A stretch of 32,530 bases of DNA, from contig JAGRIE010000011.1 of NCBI GenBank assembly GCA_020443425.1, forward strand, positions 1 through 32,530. Reading direction: 5' to 3'. Of the stretch, positions 15,197 through 23,902 are shown piece by piece. The DNA is from Halioglobus sp. (GTDB taxonomy: Bacteria > Pseudomonadota > Gammaproteobacteria > Pseudomonadales > Halieaceae). The notes under the pieces are model-generated. The model made no database searches. It saw nothing but the letters and a program-made list of their open reading frames with translations, and had not been told where the DNA came from. Position 1 is the stretch's first letter, and every line of letters starts with the position of its first letter. The position numbers and the translations under genes are program-made.

Positions 15197-16420
15197 ATGG
15201 CAGGACCGCTGAAGGGAATACGGGTACTGGATCTATCACGGGTGATGGCCGGCCCCTGGTGTACGCAGATATTTGCCGACCTCGGCGCCGAGGTGATCAA
15301 GGTAGAACGCCCGGGGCTTGGCGATGACACGCGTCACTGGGGCCCGCCCTGGCTCACGGATAAGGACGGCGAAGCGACGCGGGAGTCCTCCTATTATTTG
15401 TCGGCGAATCGTGGCAAGCACTCAATCACCCTCGATATCAGTTCCGAGGAAGGTCGCGAGGTGGTGCGCGAACTGGCGGCGCACAGCGATATTCTGGTGG
15501 AAAACTTCAAAACGGGCGACCTGGCGCAACGTGGCCTCGGCTACGACGATTTACACGCACAGCACCCGGGGCTGATCTACTGCTCGATCACGGGGTTCGG
15601 ACAGACCGGGCCGATGTCGCAGGACCCGGGCTACGACTACCTGATCCAGGCGCAGAGCGGGCTGATGAGCATCACCGGTGTGCCGGACGGCATGCCGGGG
15701 GCGGGGCCGCAGCGCGTCGGGGTCGCCACCGCCGACCTGACCACCGGCATGAATGCCGCCATCGCCGTGCTGGCGGCGCTGCACCACCGCAATATGACGG
15801 GTGAGGGCCAGCACATCGACATGGCGCTGCTGGATGTGCAGGTGAGTTGGCTGGCCAACCAGGCACAGAACTATTTCTGCAGCGGCATCGCACCCACCCG
15901 TACCGGTGAATACCACCCCAACCTTGTCCCCTACCAGCCCTTCCCCACCGCTGACGGGCAGTTGATCATTGCCGCGGGCAACGACGCACAGTACCAACGC
16001 CTGTGCCATGCGCTGGGATTACCGCAGCTGGCCTGCGACCCGCGGTTCGCGACCAATCCTGCACGCGTTGCCAATAGGGTGGCGCTGGTGGAGCAATTGA
16101 AGCGCGTGACAGAAACCTACAGCAGCGCGCAGTTACAGGCCCTGCTGCGTGAAATCAAAGTGCCCGGCGGGCCGATTCACACCATCGACAAGGTGTTCGA
16201 TGACCCTCAGGTCCTCGCCAGGAATATGGTAGTCGATGTCGAGCACCCCGAGTTCGGAGCTGTGCGCACTGTGGCAAACCCGATCAAGTACTCCGCCACC
16301 GGCATCGAATACAGCAAAGCGCCACCCCGGCTGGGCGAAGATACCGAGGCCGTGCTGCGTTCGATACTGGGAAAAAGTGAGTCACAGATCAGGCAGCTGC
16401 GTGATCGTGGTGTTTGCTAA
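15197..16420 (+). CDS. CaiB/BaiF family (class III) CoA-transferase
   Basis: A 407-residue CoA-transferase that moves CoA between carboxylic acids, usually as an interlocked dimer. It begins PLKGIRVLDLSRVMAGPWCT, typical of the family, followed by LGAEVIKVERPG, NRGKHSITLD and SITGFGQTGP. The catalytic aspartate that forms the mixed anhydride is most likely D180 (ATADLTTGMNAAIAV), matching D169 of formyl-CoA transferase. Donor and acceptor cannot be read from sequence; succinyl-CoA- or acyl-CoA-dependent forms are common. ATG 15197 has AGGAG five bases upstream, much better than the TTG at 15182. It converges on an acyl-CoA dehydrogenase gene, so the two may share a pathway but not a transcript. 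Confidence 0.9.
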   Translation: MAGPLKGIRVLDLSRVMAGPWCTQIFADLGAEVIKVERPGLGDDTRHWGPPWLTDKDGEATRESSYYLSANRGKHSITLDISSEEGREVVRELAAHSDILVENFKTGDLAQRGLGYDDLHAQHPGLIYCSITGFGQTGPMSQDPGYDYLIQAQSGLMSITGVPDGMPGAGPQRVGVATADLTTGMNAAIAVLAALHHRNMTGEGQHIDMALLDVQVSWLANQAQNYFCSGIAPTRTGEYHPNLVPYQPFPTADGQLIIAAGNDAQYQRLCHALGLPQLACDPRFATNPARVANRVALVEQLKRVTETYSSAQLQALLREIKVPGGPIHTIDKVFDDPQVLARNMVVDVEHPEFGAVRTVANPIKYSATGIEYSKAPPRLGEDTEAVLRSILGKSESQIRQLRDRGVC

Positions 16421-16481
16421 AAAGCAGAGCGGTTGGCTGCGCCTTACGCCACTGCGGTAAAAACACCGCCGGCAAACCGAA

Positions 16482-17627
16482 CTAGGCCGCCCGCGCGGCC
16501 ATCAGGTTGACATACCGCTGCAGATGCCAGGCTTCGTCGCCGTACAGCTTGGCCAGTATCATCAGGCGCTTGTAATGGTGCCCGACACACAGTTCATCGG
16601 TCATGCCGATGCCGCCATGCAGTTGTACCGCCTGTTGTGCGACATACCGGCCCGCCTCGGACACCTTCACTTTCAGCGCTGCGCAGGCCGCAGCCGCGTC
16701 ATCGCTGCCGTCGTCGAGCGCAATTGCCGCATTGAGCAGCAGTGAGCGGGTCTCCTCAACTTTCAGGTACATGTCGGCCATGCGGTGTTGCAGGGCCTGG
16801 AATTTACTGATGGGCTGGCCGAACTGCTCACGGGTTTTGGTGTACTCCACCGTGGCCTCCAGCAGCGCCTGCATGGCGCCTAGCGCTTCGGCTCCCAATG
16901 CCACAATCGCAGCATCGATCGCCGCCTCCATCAACGGCAGGCCGCCACCGACTTCACCCAGCACCTGCTCATCACTGAGCCGCACCTCCCTCAGCGTCAC
17001 CTGCGCGCCCTTGCTGCCATCCACAGCGACAAAGGTCTCGCGCTCCACGCCGGGCGCATCGGCATCGACAATAAACAGCGTCAGGCCGGCGCCCTGTGCG
17101 GCCTCACCCGCCAGACGCGCCGAGACGATCAGGTGCTGCGCACAATGGGCATTGAGCACCGCCAGCTTGCTGCCGCTGAGCAGGTAGGCATCGTCCGCGC
17201 GCCGGGCGACGGTATCGACTCGGGACAGGTCGTAGCCGCTGCCGGTTTCGGCAAACGCGAACGCCCACTGCGACTCACCACTGATAATCCCCGGGATGAA
17301 CTGTTGCTGCTGGGCCACACTGCCACCCCGCTGCAGCAGGCCTCCACAGGTCACCACTGTCACCAGGAACGGTTCGCGCACCAGCCCCCTGCCCAACGCC
17401 TCGCCTACGACCATCAAGTCGGTCGCGCCGCCCGCGATACCACCGTTGTCTTCGCTGAAGGGGACCGACAGCCAACCCAGTTCGGCAAACTGCTGCCACG
17501 CGCTGGCATCAAAGCCCAATGCACTTTTGCACAGCGCACGGTGGCGCTCTACACCGGCGTGCTCACGCACATATTTCTCGACGCTGTCGCGCAGTAGAAC
17601 CTGTTCTTCGCTGAGAGAGAAATCCAC
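16482..17627 (-). CDS. Acyl-CoA dehydrogenase family protein (FAD)
   Basis: A 381-residue flavoprotein expected to introduce an alpha-beta double bond into an acyl-CoA. It starts (M/V)DFSLSEEQVLLRDSVEKYV, has FAFAETGSGYDLSRVDT in the middle, YTKTREQFGQPISKFQALQH for FAD and dimer contacts, and ends with QAVQLHGGIGMTDE. It is shorter on conserved motifs than classical short/medium-chain enzymes and resembles the small subunit of PimD- or FadE-type heteromeric dehydrogenases, so the natural substrate could be a dicarboxylyl-, branched or steroid-side-chain-CoA. I chose GTG at 17627 (reading leftwards), preceded by an AGG ribosome site. The open frame to 17714 adds 29 residues unlike the family. 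Divergent from the nitroreductase gene. Confidence 0.88.
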   Translation of the reverse strand: MDFSLSEEQVLLRDSVEKYVREHAGVERHRALCKSALGFDASAWQQFAELGWLSVPFSEDNGGIAGGATDLMVVGEALGRGLVREPFLVTVVTCGGLLQRGGSVAQQQQFIPGIISGESQWAFAFAETGSGYDLSRVDTVARRADDAYLLSGSKLAVLNAHCAQHLIVSARLAGEAAQGAGLTLFIVDADAPGVERETFVAVDGSKGAQVTLREVRLSDEQVLGEVGGGLPLMEAAIDAAIVALGAEALGAMQALLEATVEYTKTREQFGQPISKFQALQHRMADMYLKVEETRSLLLNAAIALDDGSDDAAAACAALKVKVSEAGRYVAQQAVQLHGGIGMTDELCVGHHYKRLMILAKLYGDEAWHLQRYVNLMAARAA

Positions 17628-17815
17628 GGTAAGACCTGTTGTTGGAAACGGATAGACAGTGGCGCCGAAGGCGCTTGCGAGCCTCATGCTAACAAAGGGA
17701 TACTGCCAAAACAATCAATCCATACGGTTTTATTTGAGCCGGAATTCACCTAGACTCCTGTGCAGCCGTTGTCGCGACGCCGACACCCCGATGACACCTT
17801 GCAGCAGGAACGCCG

Positions 17816-18472
17816 ATGCCACACCTCAACCTGAGTGCCGATGAAGTACTGACCACAACCCGCGCGGTGCGCAAGCGCCTGGATTTTGACAGGCCGGTGG
17901 ACCCGGCAGTGCTGCGCGAATGCCTGGAGATTGCCCTGCAGGCACCCTCCGGCTCGAACTCGCAGGGCTGGCATTTTGTGCTCGTCACAGACGCCGCCAA
18001 AAAAGCGGCGATTGCCGAGTTCTACCTGAAGGCGTTTGACGACTACGAAGCCGGCCCCGCACAACCCACCAAACAACACCTCGATGACCCCTCTATGGCG
18101 CCGACGCAGGAGCGAGTGCTGAGCTCCGCCCGCTACCTCGCCGACAATCTCGCCCGTGTGCCGGCGATGTTGATCCCCTGCTGCGCCGGGCGGCCGGATG
18201 CAGCCGGGCTGCCGCATGGTGTCGTCGCCAGCATCTATGGCTCCATCCTGCCGGCCGTCTGGAGCTTCATGCTCGCCGCCAGGGAGCGCGGCCTCGGCAC
18301 CTGCTGGACCAGCCTGCACCTCAGTTACGAACGCGAGATTGCCACCCTGCTCGGTATTCCCGACGACGTGGCGCAGGTGGCATTGATACCGATCGCCTAC
18401 AGCCACGGCACGCAGTTCCAGCCGGCGCCACGCAAAAGCCTGGACGCTGTACTGCACAGCAACAGCTGGTAG
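17816..18472 (+). CDS. Nitroreductase family protein (FMN)
   Basis: A 218-residue FMN-dependent oxidoreductase of the nitroreductase superfamily. The N-terminal signature RAVRKRLDFDRPVDPAVL contains the Arg residues that bind the FMN phosphate. APSGSNSQGWHFVLV (about 43-57) is the FMN-contacting segment. The C-terminal GLGTCWTSLHL is the typical second FMN-contact region. The family reduces nitroaromatics, quinones, flavins or enones with NAD(P)H, and the physiological substrate is not evident. AGGAA lies five bases before the ATG. It is divergent from the acyl-CoA dehydrogenase with 188 bases between them, which could hold shared control. Confidence 0.9.
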   Translation: MPHLNLSADEVLTTTRAVRKRLDFDRPVDPAVLRECLEIALQAPSGSNSQGWHFVLVTDAAKKAAIAEFYLKAFDDYEAGPAQPTKQHLDDPSMAPTQERVLSSARYLADNLARVPAMLIPCCAGRPDAAGLPHGVVASIYGSILPAVWSFMLAARERGLGTCWTSLHLSYEREIATLLGIPDDVAQVALIPIAYSHGTQFQPAPRKSLDAVLHSNSW

Positions 18473-18492
18473 CTCCGACCGGGAGATCTGGC

Positions 18493-18512
18493 CGCGGCGC
18501 CGCTGCGCCGCG
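18493..18512. other. GC-rich stem-loop between nitroreductase and dehydrogenase genes
   Basis: An 8-bp stem CGCGGCGC / GCGCCGCG with a CGCT loop, 20 bases after the nitroreductase stop. It has no T-tract, so terminator function is uncertain. Confidence 0.35.
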
Positions 18513-18576
18513 ACACCCCGCTCGCACCCGCGAACAAATTCCCCTACTCTAGTGGTTTGTAAGGGGGAACCGCACT

Positions 18577-19722
18577 ATGACAATTCACACACTCCGGCCG
18601 CTGCTTCTGCTGCTGACACTGTTTTCACTGGTCACACCCACGCTGGCCAGCGCACCCACTCCCGAGGCGGTGGCGCTGATCGAAGAACTGGGGCTGACCG
18701 AAGCGGAGACGCCCATCGCCAAACATCCCGGCTGGAAGCCGCGCCGGATTGTCGTGATGCTGCTGCCAAAAATGGGCACCGCCAGCGCCGAATACGAGGC
18801 GCAGTTGCAGGCGGCTGCCGGCGATGTGGAACTTGTGTTTGATCGCAGCGGCAGCTTCATTCCGGCACCTGAACTGCTTGTTGGGGCGGACGCCGTTATC
18901 GGCATCTGTACCGAGCCGCTGCTGCAGACCGCAGACAAATCACTGCTGTGGCTGCACAACTACCTTGTCGGCATGGATCGCTGCAAAGGCGCGAGCGACA
19001 CGCAGCTTGAGGAAGTGGTGTTCACCAACAACAAACGCCTGTCCGGGCCCACGATCGCGGAACACGCGATCGCCATGCTGCTGGCCCTGACCCACAACCT
19101 GCCTGCCTATGGCAGGGCACAGGCCCAGGCGCAGTGGGATCGCTCGCTGTCAGAGGGCATTGCCTTCGGCGAACTGAAGGGTAAAACCATGCTGGTAGTG
19201 GGATTGGGAGGCATCGGCACGGAGATCGCCTGGCGCGCCCACGGGCTGGGAATGCGCGTTATCGCGACCCGCAGTTCCTCCCGTGAGGGCCCGGACTATG
19301 TCGAGTACGTGGGCCTGTCCGATGAACTGCTGGCACTGGCCGGCAAGGCGGATGTGATCGCCAACGCCCTGCCCCTGACGCCGTCCACGACAGGCATTTT
19401 CAACCGGGCGTTCTTTGATGCGGTAAAACCCGGTGCCATCTTCCTCTCCGTGGGGCGCGGCCAGAGCACGGTCACCGCCGACCTCGTGGCGGCGCTGGAG
19501 TCGCACCGGCTGTTCGGCGCAGGACTGGATGTCACGGACCCCGAGCCGCTGCCCAAGGACAGCCCACTGTGGCAGTTGCCGAACGTCATCATCACCCCGC
19601 ATGTATCCTCTGCCGGAGGGGACAGTCCGCAGCGCACCATGATCATCGCGGTGGAGAACCTGCGGCGGTATGTGCAGGGCGAACCACTGCTCAATGTCGT
19701 GGACATGCAAAAGGGGTATTAG
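18577..19722 (+). CDS. D-isomer-specific 2-hydroxyacid dehydrogenase with N-terminal signal peptide
   Basis: A 381-residue NAD(P)-dependent 2-hydroxyacid dehydrogenase whose catalytic set is complete: R294 (SVGRGQ), E323 (DPEPL) and H342 (ITPHVSS). The nucleotide-binding GxGxxG is at 209-214 (GLGGIG). Unusually, the first 24-26 residues (MTIHTLRPLLLLLTLFSLVT, then PTLASA) form a typical Sec signal peptide, with likely cleavage after TLA (residue 24) because a proline follows ASA. The start is well supported by a GGGGGA ribosome site, so the signal is not an annotation artefact. An exported NAD-dependent enzyme is odd because the periplasm lacks free NAD; it may instead be anchored by an uncleaved segment. 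Substrate unknown. It converges on the carotenoid oxygenase gene. Confidence 0.87.
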   Translation: MTIHTLRPLLLLLTLFSLVTPTLASAPTPEAVALIEELGLTEAETPIAKHPGWKPRRIVVMLLPKMGTASAEYEAQLQAAAGDVELVFDRSGSFIPAPELLVGADAVIGICTEPLLQTADKSLLWLHNYLVGMDRCKGASDTQLEEVVFTNNKRLSGPTIAEHAIAMLLALTHNLPAYGRAQAQAQWDRSLSEGIAFGELKGKTMLVVGLGGIGTEIAWRAHGLGMRVIATRSSSREGPDYVEYVGLSDELLALAGKADVIANALPLTPSTTGIFNRAFFDAVKPGAIFLSVGRGQSTVTADLVAALESHRLFGAGLDVTDPEPLPKDSPLWQLPNVIITPHVSSAGGDSPQRTMIIAVENLRRYVQGEPLLNVVDMQKGY

Positions 19723-19753
19723 GCGCCCTTCCAGGCGCGCGACACGCTCGATC

Positions 19754-19798
19754 GCACCGGCAGCGGTGCCGCGGGTGGTGCCCGCAGCGCCTAGGCGC
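19754..19798. other. Cluster of stem-loops in a convergent intergenic gap
   Basis: GCACCG/CGGTGC (19754-19769), GCGGG/CCCGC (19771-19785) and the palindrome GCGCCTAGGCGC (19787-19798, covering the carotenoid oxygenase stop) follow one another between two convergent genes. They may act as a bidirectional transcription barrier; there is no T-tract. Confidence 0.35.
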
Positions 19799-21221
19799 CG
19801 GGACGCCAGCCGCCGTGAAAACCTGCCGGCACCCGGTGCGACAGGTGCACTTTGGCGACAGGCCCCTCGGCGACCTTGAGCGCGTTGAAAATATACAGGC
19901 TGCTGGTGCGGGTCTCGAAGCTGGTGACGACGGAGAGCAGGTAGCCCTCACCCTCGGCGGCATCCTGCGAGGCCGGGACAAAGATCGCCTCGGAGGTGAT
20001 CGCCTGGCCGCAGGAGTACCTGTCAGCGGTGCCGGTCTCATGATCGAAGTGCCCTACCACATTGTAGATTTTGTCTTCTTTACCGTAGGCATTGCTCAGC
20101 TGGCCATCGGGGGAGGTGTACCAGCCGTGGCGGTAGGGCCGACCCGCGTAGCGCGGATCACACTGCGGGAACTCGGACTCAAAGTCGTCGACCCGGGTGA
20201 ACACCGCGCGCGGTTCGGCGGCGTTCATATCGATCGTCCAGCGACTCAGGTGCGGCGTGGAGCGAGGTGTGGACTCACCGCTCGCAGTCGGGAACAGCGG
20301 CGCGGAATCAAACCGGCAGGCATCGATAGAGATCACGCCATCCTTGTCAAATGCATTCATAAAATGGAATGCGAAGCTCACATCCATCTCGACCCAGCGC
20401 ACATCCTCGGTTTTGCCGCCGTGCCGCGGCAGCACCCCGAGAAACACCCCCTTGTCGGGCTCCCATGCAAATGGGGGGCCGCCTTCCATAGCCCGTTCGA
20501 GGCTGCCGGTGATCGGCATAATCGGAATCACAATGTAGTTCTCGGTGATCACAAAATCGTGAACCATGGAGGAATACGGCGTGGGGACAAGCGTGCTCTC
20601 TGTCAGTATCCCTTCGGGGTTGACCTTGTGCACCATCACATCGGCTGAAAATGGCCCCGTGGCCATATAGGCGAAGAACACCATCTCGCCCGTGACGGGG
20701 TCGATCTTGGGATGGGCAGTCATCGCGGTGTTGAGCTTGCCGCGAAAATTCCAGCTGCCGATCGACTCCAGCGTCACCGGGTCCAGCTCGAAAGGCGGAT
20801 GCCCCTCCTCCATCACCAGCAGGCGCCCGCCGTGCCAGACGACAGCCGTGTTGGCGGTACCGTCCTTGTCGGTGAAAACGAAATCCGTGTACTCGGGATC
20901 ACACTCAAACGGGTTCATCGGGTTGACCAGTGCGCGCCCCTCGCGATCCTCATGCTTCCACTTGTTGGTGCGCACCCAGCGATTGTTATAGTCGACGCGG
21001 CCGTCCTTGATATGGAAGGCGTGCACCATGCCGTCGCCCATGAACAGGTGGTAGTCGCCGCGCGGCTTGAAGCGCTGGTTGGGCCCGGCGCGGTACAGCG
21101 TGCCGCACAGGTCAGCGGGAACTTCCCCTTCCACGATCAGGTCCCGGGCCTCACATTCCATCTGGATCGAGCCAAAAGGGAAGTTCAGGAAAGGGTTGGT
21201 TGCAGACATCGGCTCGGCCAT
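19791..21221 (-). CDS. Carotenoid cleavage oxygenase (RPE65/CCD/lignostilbene dioxygenase family)
   Basis: A 476-residue non-heme iron dioxygenase. The four iron-binding histidines are visible: H170 (TAHPKID), H221 (MVHDFVITE), H286 (AFHFMNAF) and H469 (GFHGGW at the C-terminus). Family hallmarks GTLYRAGPNQRF, FMGDGMVHAFHI and TANTAVVWHGGRLLVMEEG are also present. The seven-bladed propeller core is full length, with no signal peptide. The family cleaves a C=C bond in carotenoids, apocarotenoids or stilbenoids such as lignostilbene, and I cannot decide between them. The ATG at 21221 has a GAGG ribosome site. It is divergent from a TonB-dependent receptor gene with a 187-base shared control region, which ties it to that operon. 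Confidence 0.93.
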   Translation of the reverse strand: MAEPMSATNPFLNFPFGSIQMECEARDLIVEGEVPADLCGTLYRAGPNQRFKPRGDYHLFMGDGMVHAFHIKDGRVDYNNRWVRTNKWKHEDREGRALVNPMNPFECDPEYTDFVFTDKDGTANTAVVWHGGRLLVMEEGHPPFELDPVTLESIGSWNFRGKLNTAMTAHPKIDPVTGEMVFFAYMATGPFSADVMVHKVNPEGILTESTLVPTPYSSMVHDFVITENYIVIPIMPITGSLERAMEGGPPFAWEPDKGVFLGVLPRHGGKTEDVRWVEMDVSFAFHFMNAFDKDGVISIDACRFDSAPLFPTASGESTPRSTPHLSRWTIDMNAAEPRAVFTRVDDFESEFPQCDPRYAGRPYRHGWYTSPDGQLSNAYGKEDKIYNVVGHFDHETGTADRYSCGQAITSEAIFVPASQDAAEGEGYLLSVVTSFETRTSSLYIFNALKVAEGPVAKVHLSHRVPAGFHGGWRPGA

Positions 21222-21257
21222 GGGGATCCTCGTTTCTATGATGAGTAACGGAGGCCT

Positions 21258-21286
21258 ACACTAGCGCCTCAATTAAAATCAGTCAA
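21258..21286 (-). promoter_or_regulatory. Possible promoter of the carotenoid oxygenase gene
   Basis: On the minus strand TTGACT, a 17-base spacer and TAGTGT lie 37 bases upstream of the ATG. The -35 is good (5/6) and the -10 weak. Confidence 0.4.
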
Positions 21287-21292
21287 TTCTGT

Positions 21293-21321
21293 TTGTTTTT
21301 AAAATAACGATTTGCTACTGT
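21293..21321 (+). promoter_or_regulatory. Possible promoter of the TonB receptor operon
   Basis: TTGTTT (21293-21298), a 17-base spacer and TACTGT (21316-21321), back to back with the divergent promoter candidate. Both hexamers are weak, but this is the only AT-rich stretch in the gap. Confidence 0.3.
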
Positions 21322-21332
21322 GGCCCCCGACA

Positions 21333-21345
21333 GGAGCCAGGCTCC
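21333..21345. promoter_or_regulatory. Perfect palindrome GGAGCC-A-GGCTCC, possible operator
   Basis: A 13-base perfect dyad 11 bases after the putative -10 of the receptor operon, in the divergent control region. The position suits a repressor site or an RNA hairpin in the leader. Confidence 0.4.
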
Positions 21346-21408
21346 GACAGGCGCACCGCACTGACACCGGCGCCACGCAATAATCATAAGTTTTTACGGG
21401 TGACATTC

Positions 21409-23874
21409 ATGACCTTTCGCCGTTTTGGATTGAGTTTATTCGTGCTGGCGCCCATGGTGGCCGCAGTGGCCTCCGCCCAGGAGGCGAAAACCGCCGCCAC
21501 CGGCCCGGACCCGCTGGCGCTGGAGGAAGTCGTGGTCACCGCCAATCGCCGGGTGGAAAGTATCCAGGAAGTCCCGATGTCCGTCACCGCGTTCACCGGC
21601 CAGTTCTTCAAGGATTCAGGCGTTACCAACCTCGCGGGGCTGGACCAGTACACTCCCAGCCTGAAAATCACCCAGGGTACTGACTCCAACAGCCAGTCCA
21701 TACGCATCCGCGGTATCGGTTCGGTGGGTACCAACGCCGGCATCGACCCCAGTGTGGGCCTGTTCATTGACGGTGTCTACCAGGGCCGTGCTGGCATGAG
21801 CATTGGCGACCTGATGGACATACAGCGGGTGGAAATCCTGCGCGGACCACAGGGCACGCTGTACGGCAAGAATACCGCCGCGGGGGCGATCAGCATCATC
21901 ACCAAGCCGCCCTCCGCTGAAGGCATGGAGTCCGAGGTCGAGTTGATGTACAACTCCGACAAGCGCGCGGAAGTGCACGCCATGGTGAATGTCCCGTTCG
22001 GTGAGAGCGGCCACGCCATGCGATTGACGGGCTACGGCATCGACGGCGACCACCTGTACAAGAACGAGTTCAATGGCGACCATGTGAACAATGCCAACAA
22101 ATGGGGGGTGAAATCGCGCGTACTGCTCGACACCGGCGCCAAGGCAGAGGGCGATGGGTTCGGGGAGTTCCTGTTCACCTTCGACTACAACAAGGAAGAC
22201 ACGGACTGCTGCGCGCTCGCGGTGATCGACTACGAGGGCTTTTCCACCCTGGGCGTCCCCGCCACCAACACGCCCTCTGCGGCCTACCAGCAGCAGCTTG
22301 GCCTCAATGACAAGGGCCAGCAGATCTTCCAGTACACCTCGTTCGAGGATACCGAGGGCTTTTCGCCACCGGCCAACTCCAACCCCTTCGATGACGATTA
22401 CTGGTTTGACGCACCGCTGTACAACGAGGTCGAGGTCGGCGGCGTAGCGCTGGAGTGGAACAAGGACCTGTCCAACGAAAATGTGCTGACCTTTATCAAC
22501 GCCTGGCGCCACTTCAAGTCAGACAGCGGGTACGACGGGGATTTCACCGCCTACAATGCCGTCCATGGCTCGCAGAAGTACAACTTCAACCAGTACTCCT
22601 CGGAGCTGCGCATCACCTCACCCGGCGGTGAGACACTGGACTACCAGGGCGGACTCTACGCATTCTATTCCGACCTGGATTCCACGGGCCAATTTGCACA
22701 GTCCGCGACGCTCACCAGCATCACACCGGCACTGGGGCCGCTGTTCCCGAACGGCACGCTCAACACCGACAACAACAATTACAAGACCACCAGCTTCGCT
22801 GCGTTCGGACAGTTGATCTGGAATATCACCGACCAGTTCAGCGCCACCTTCGGGCTGCGCTATACCTACGAGCAGAAAGACTTCAACGGCTCGCAGATCT
22901 CGGACCCGAAAACCACCTTCACGGTACCCCCTATTGTCGGCCCGGACGTGTACTACGATGAAACGCGCAGCGATGACGATTTCTCCCCGACCATTATCGG
23001 TCGCTACTTCTTCACTCCCGACATCATGACGTACGCCAGTATCAGTCGCGGCTTCAAATCGGGGGGATTCAACCAGCGTCGCGAGCTGGAAGGCAACAAC
23101 GGCGAGTTCGATCCGGAAAAGGCCACCAATTATGAACTGGGCTGGAAGACGTCAACCGACGATCGACGCCTGCAGTTCAACGGCACGTTTTACCTGGTGA
23201 ACTACGACGATTTCCAGGCGCAGTCGTTTGACGGCTCCACATTCACCGTCACCAATGCCGGTTCCATGCAGAGCTACGGCTCGGAACTGGACCTCGTATT
23301 CGTCCCGATGGCCGATGTCGTGGTGGGCACAGCTGTCGGCTACAACAAGGCCGAGTACAAGGATTTCGACAATGCCCAGTGCACCGTTGAGCAGGCGGTG
23401 ACCGAGTATTACCAGCGGCCCGGCGGACCGGCCTTCATTCCCAATCCCAGTGATCCCACCAACCCGCAGGCGGCCCAGAGCCTGCCCCCCGGCGTCGCGG
23501 CCGTCTGTGTCCAGGACCTGGAGGGCAAGCCGATAGACAACGCACCGGAGTGGACGGTCAGCTCCTATGTCCAGTACAACCGCGACCTCGCCGACAACCT
23601 GGTGGGTACCGTGCGACTGGAGCACAGCTACACTGACAGCTACTACCTGGACCAGGATCTCGACCCGACCCTTAAAAACGATGCGGTGGACCTGATCAAC
23701 CTGCGTTTTACGCTGAGCAATATGGAGAACTCCTGGGAGGTCGCGCTGTGGGGTCGCAACCTGCTGGATGAGGAGTACTATAATTTCGGTATCGATATCC
23801 CGGTCATCGGTGGGTATGTTGGCGCGGTTGCGCCCGGTGCCATCTATGGGGTGACGCTGCGTTTTATCAACTAG
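21409..23874 (+). CDS. TonB-dependent outer-membrane receptor
   Basis: An 821-residue outer-membrane transporter driven by TonB-ExbBD. It has a Sec signal peptide (MTFRRFGLSLFVLAPMVAAV, then ASAQ), a TonB-box-like LEEVVVTANRR, and a plug domain from about residue 50 to 170 with SIQEVPMSVTAFTG, RIRGIGSVGTN, VGLFIDGVYQGR and VEILRGPQGTLYGKNTAAGA. A 22-strand-type barrel follows, ending LRFIN. The plug sequence is of the kind common in sphingomonad and marine gammaproteobacterial receptors for hydrophobic or plant-derived compounds rather than a clear siderophore receptor. ATG 21409 has GGG eight bases upstream; GTG 21400 would add three residues. It heads a run of four genes with gaps of 28, 17 and 15 bases. 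Confidence 0.93.
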   Translation: MTFRRFGLSLFVLAPMVAAVASAQEAKTAATGPDPLALEEVVVTANRRVESIQEVPMSVTAFTGQFFKDSGVTNLAGLDQYTPSLKITQGTDSNSQSIRIRGIGSVGTNAGIDPSVGLFIDGVYQGRAGMSIGDLMDIQRVEILRGPQGTLYGKNTAAGAISIITKPPSAEGMESEVELMYNSDKRAEVHAMVNVPFGESGHAMRLTGYGIDGDHLYKNEFNGDHVNNANKWGVKSRVLLDTGAKAEGDGFGEFLFTFDYNKEDTDCCALAVIDYEGFSTLGVPATNTPSAAYQQQLGLNDKGQQIFQYTSFEDTEGFSPPANSNPFDDDYWFDAPLYNEVEVGGVALEWNKDLSNENVLTFINAWRHFKSDSGYDGDFTAYNAVHGSQKYNFNQYSSELRITSPGGETLDYQGGLYAFYSDLDSTGQFAQSATLTSITPALGPLFPNGTLNTDNNNYKTTSFAAFGQLIWNITDQFSATFGLRYTYEQKDFNGSQISDPKTTFTVPPIVGPDVYYDETRSDDDFSPTIIGRYFFTPDIMTYASISRGFKSGGFNQRRELEGNNGEFDPEKATNYELGWKTSTDDRRLQFNGTFYLVNYDDFQAQSFDGSTFTVTNAGSMQSYGSELDLVFVPMADVVVGTAVGYNKAEYKDFDNAQCTVEQAVTEYYQRPGGPAFIPNPSDPTNPQAAQSLPPGVAAVCVQDLEGKPIDNAPEWTVSSYVQYNRDLADNLVGTVRLEHSYTDSYYLDQDLDPTLKNDAVDLINLRFTLSNMENSWEVALWGRNLLDEEYYNFGIDIPVIGGYVGAVAPGAIYGVTLRFIN

Positions 23875-23902
23875 TACGCACAGCGCGAGGAGGCGGTAGA
23901 GC

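Noticed and set aside
21409-23874. Siderophore or B12 receptor
   Set aside because: No iron or cobalamin genes nearby, no clear Fur box or cobalamin riboswitch in the leader, and the neighbouring genes point to organic substrate processing.
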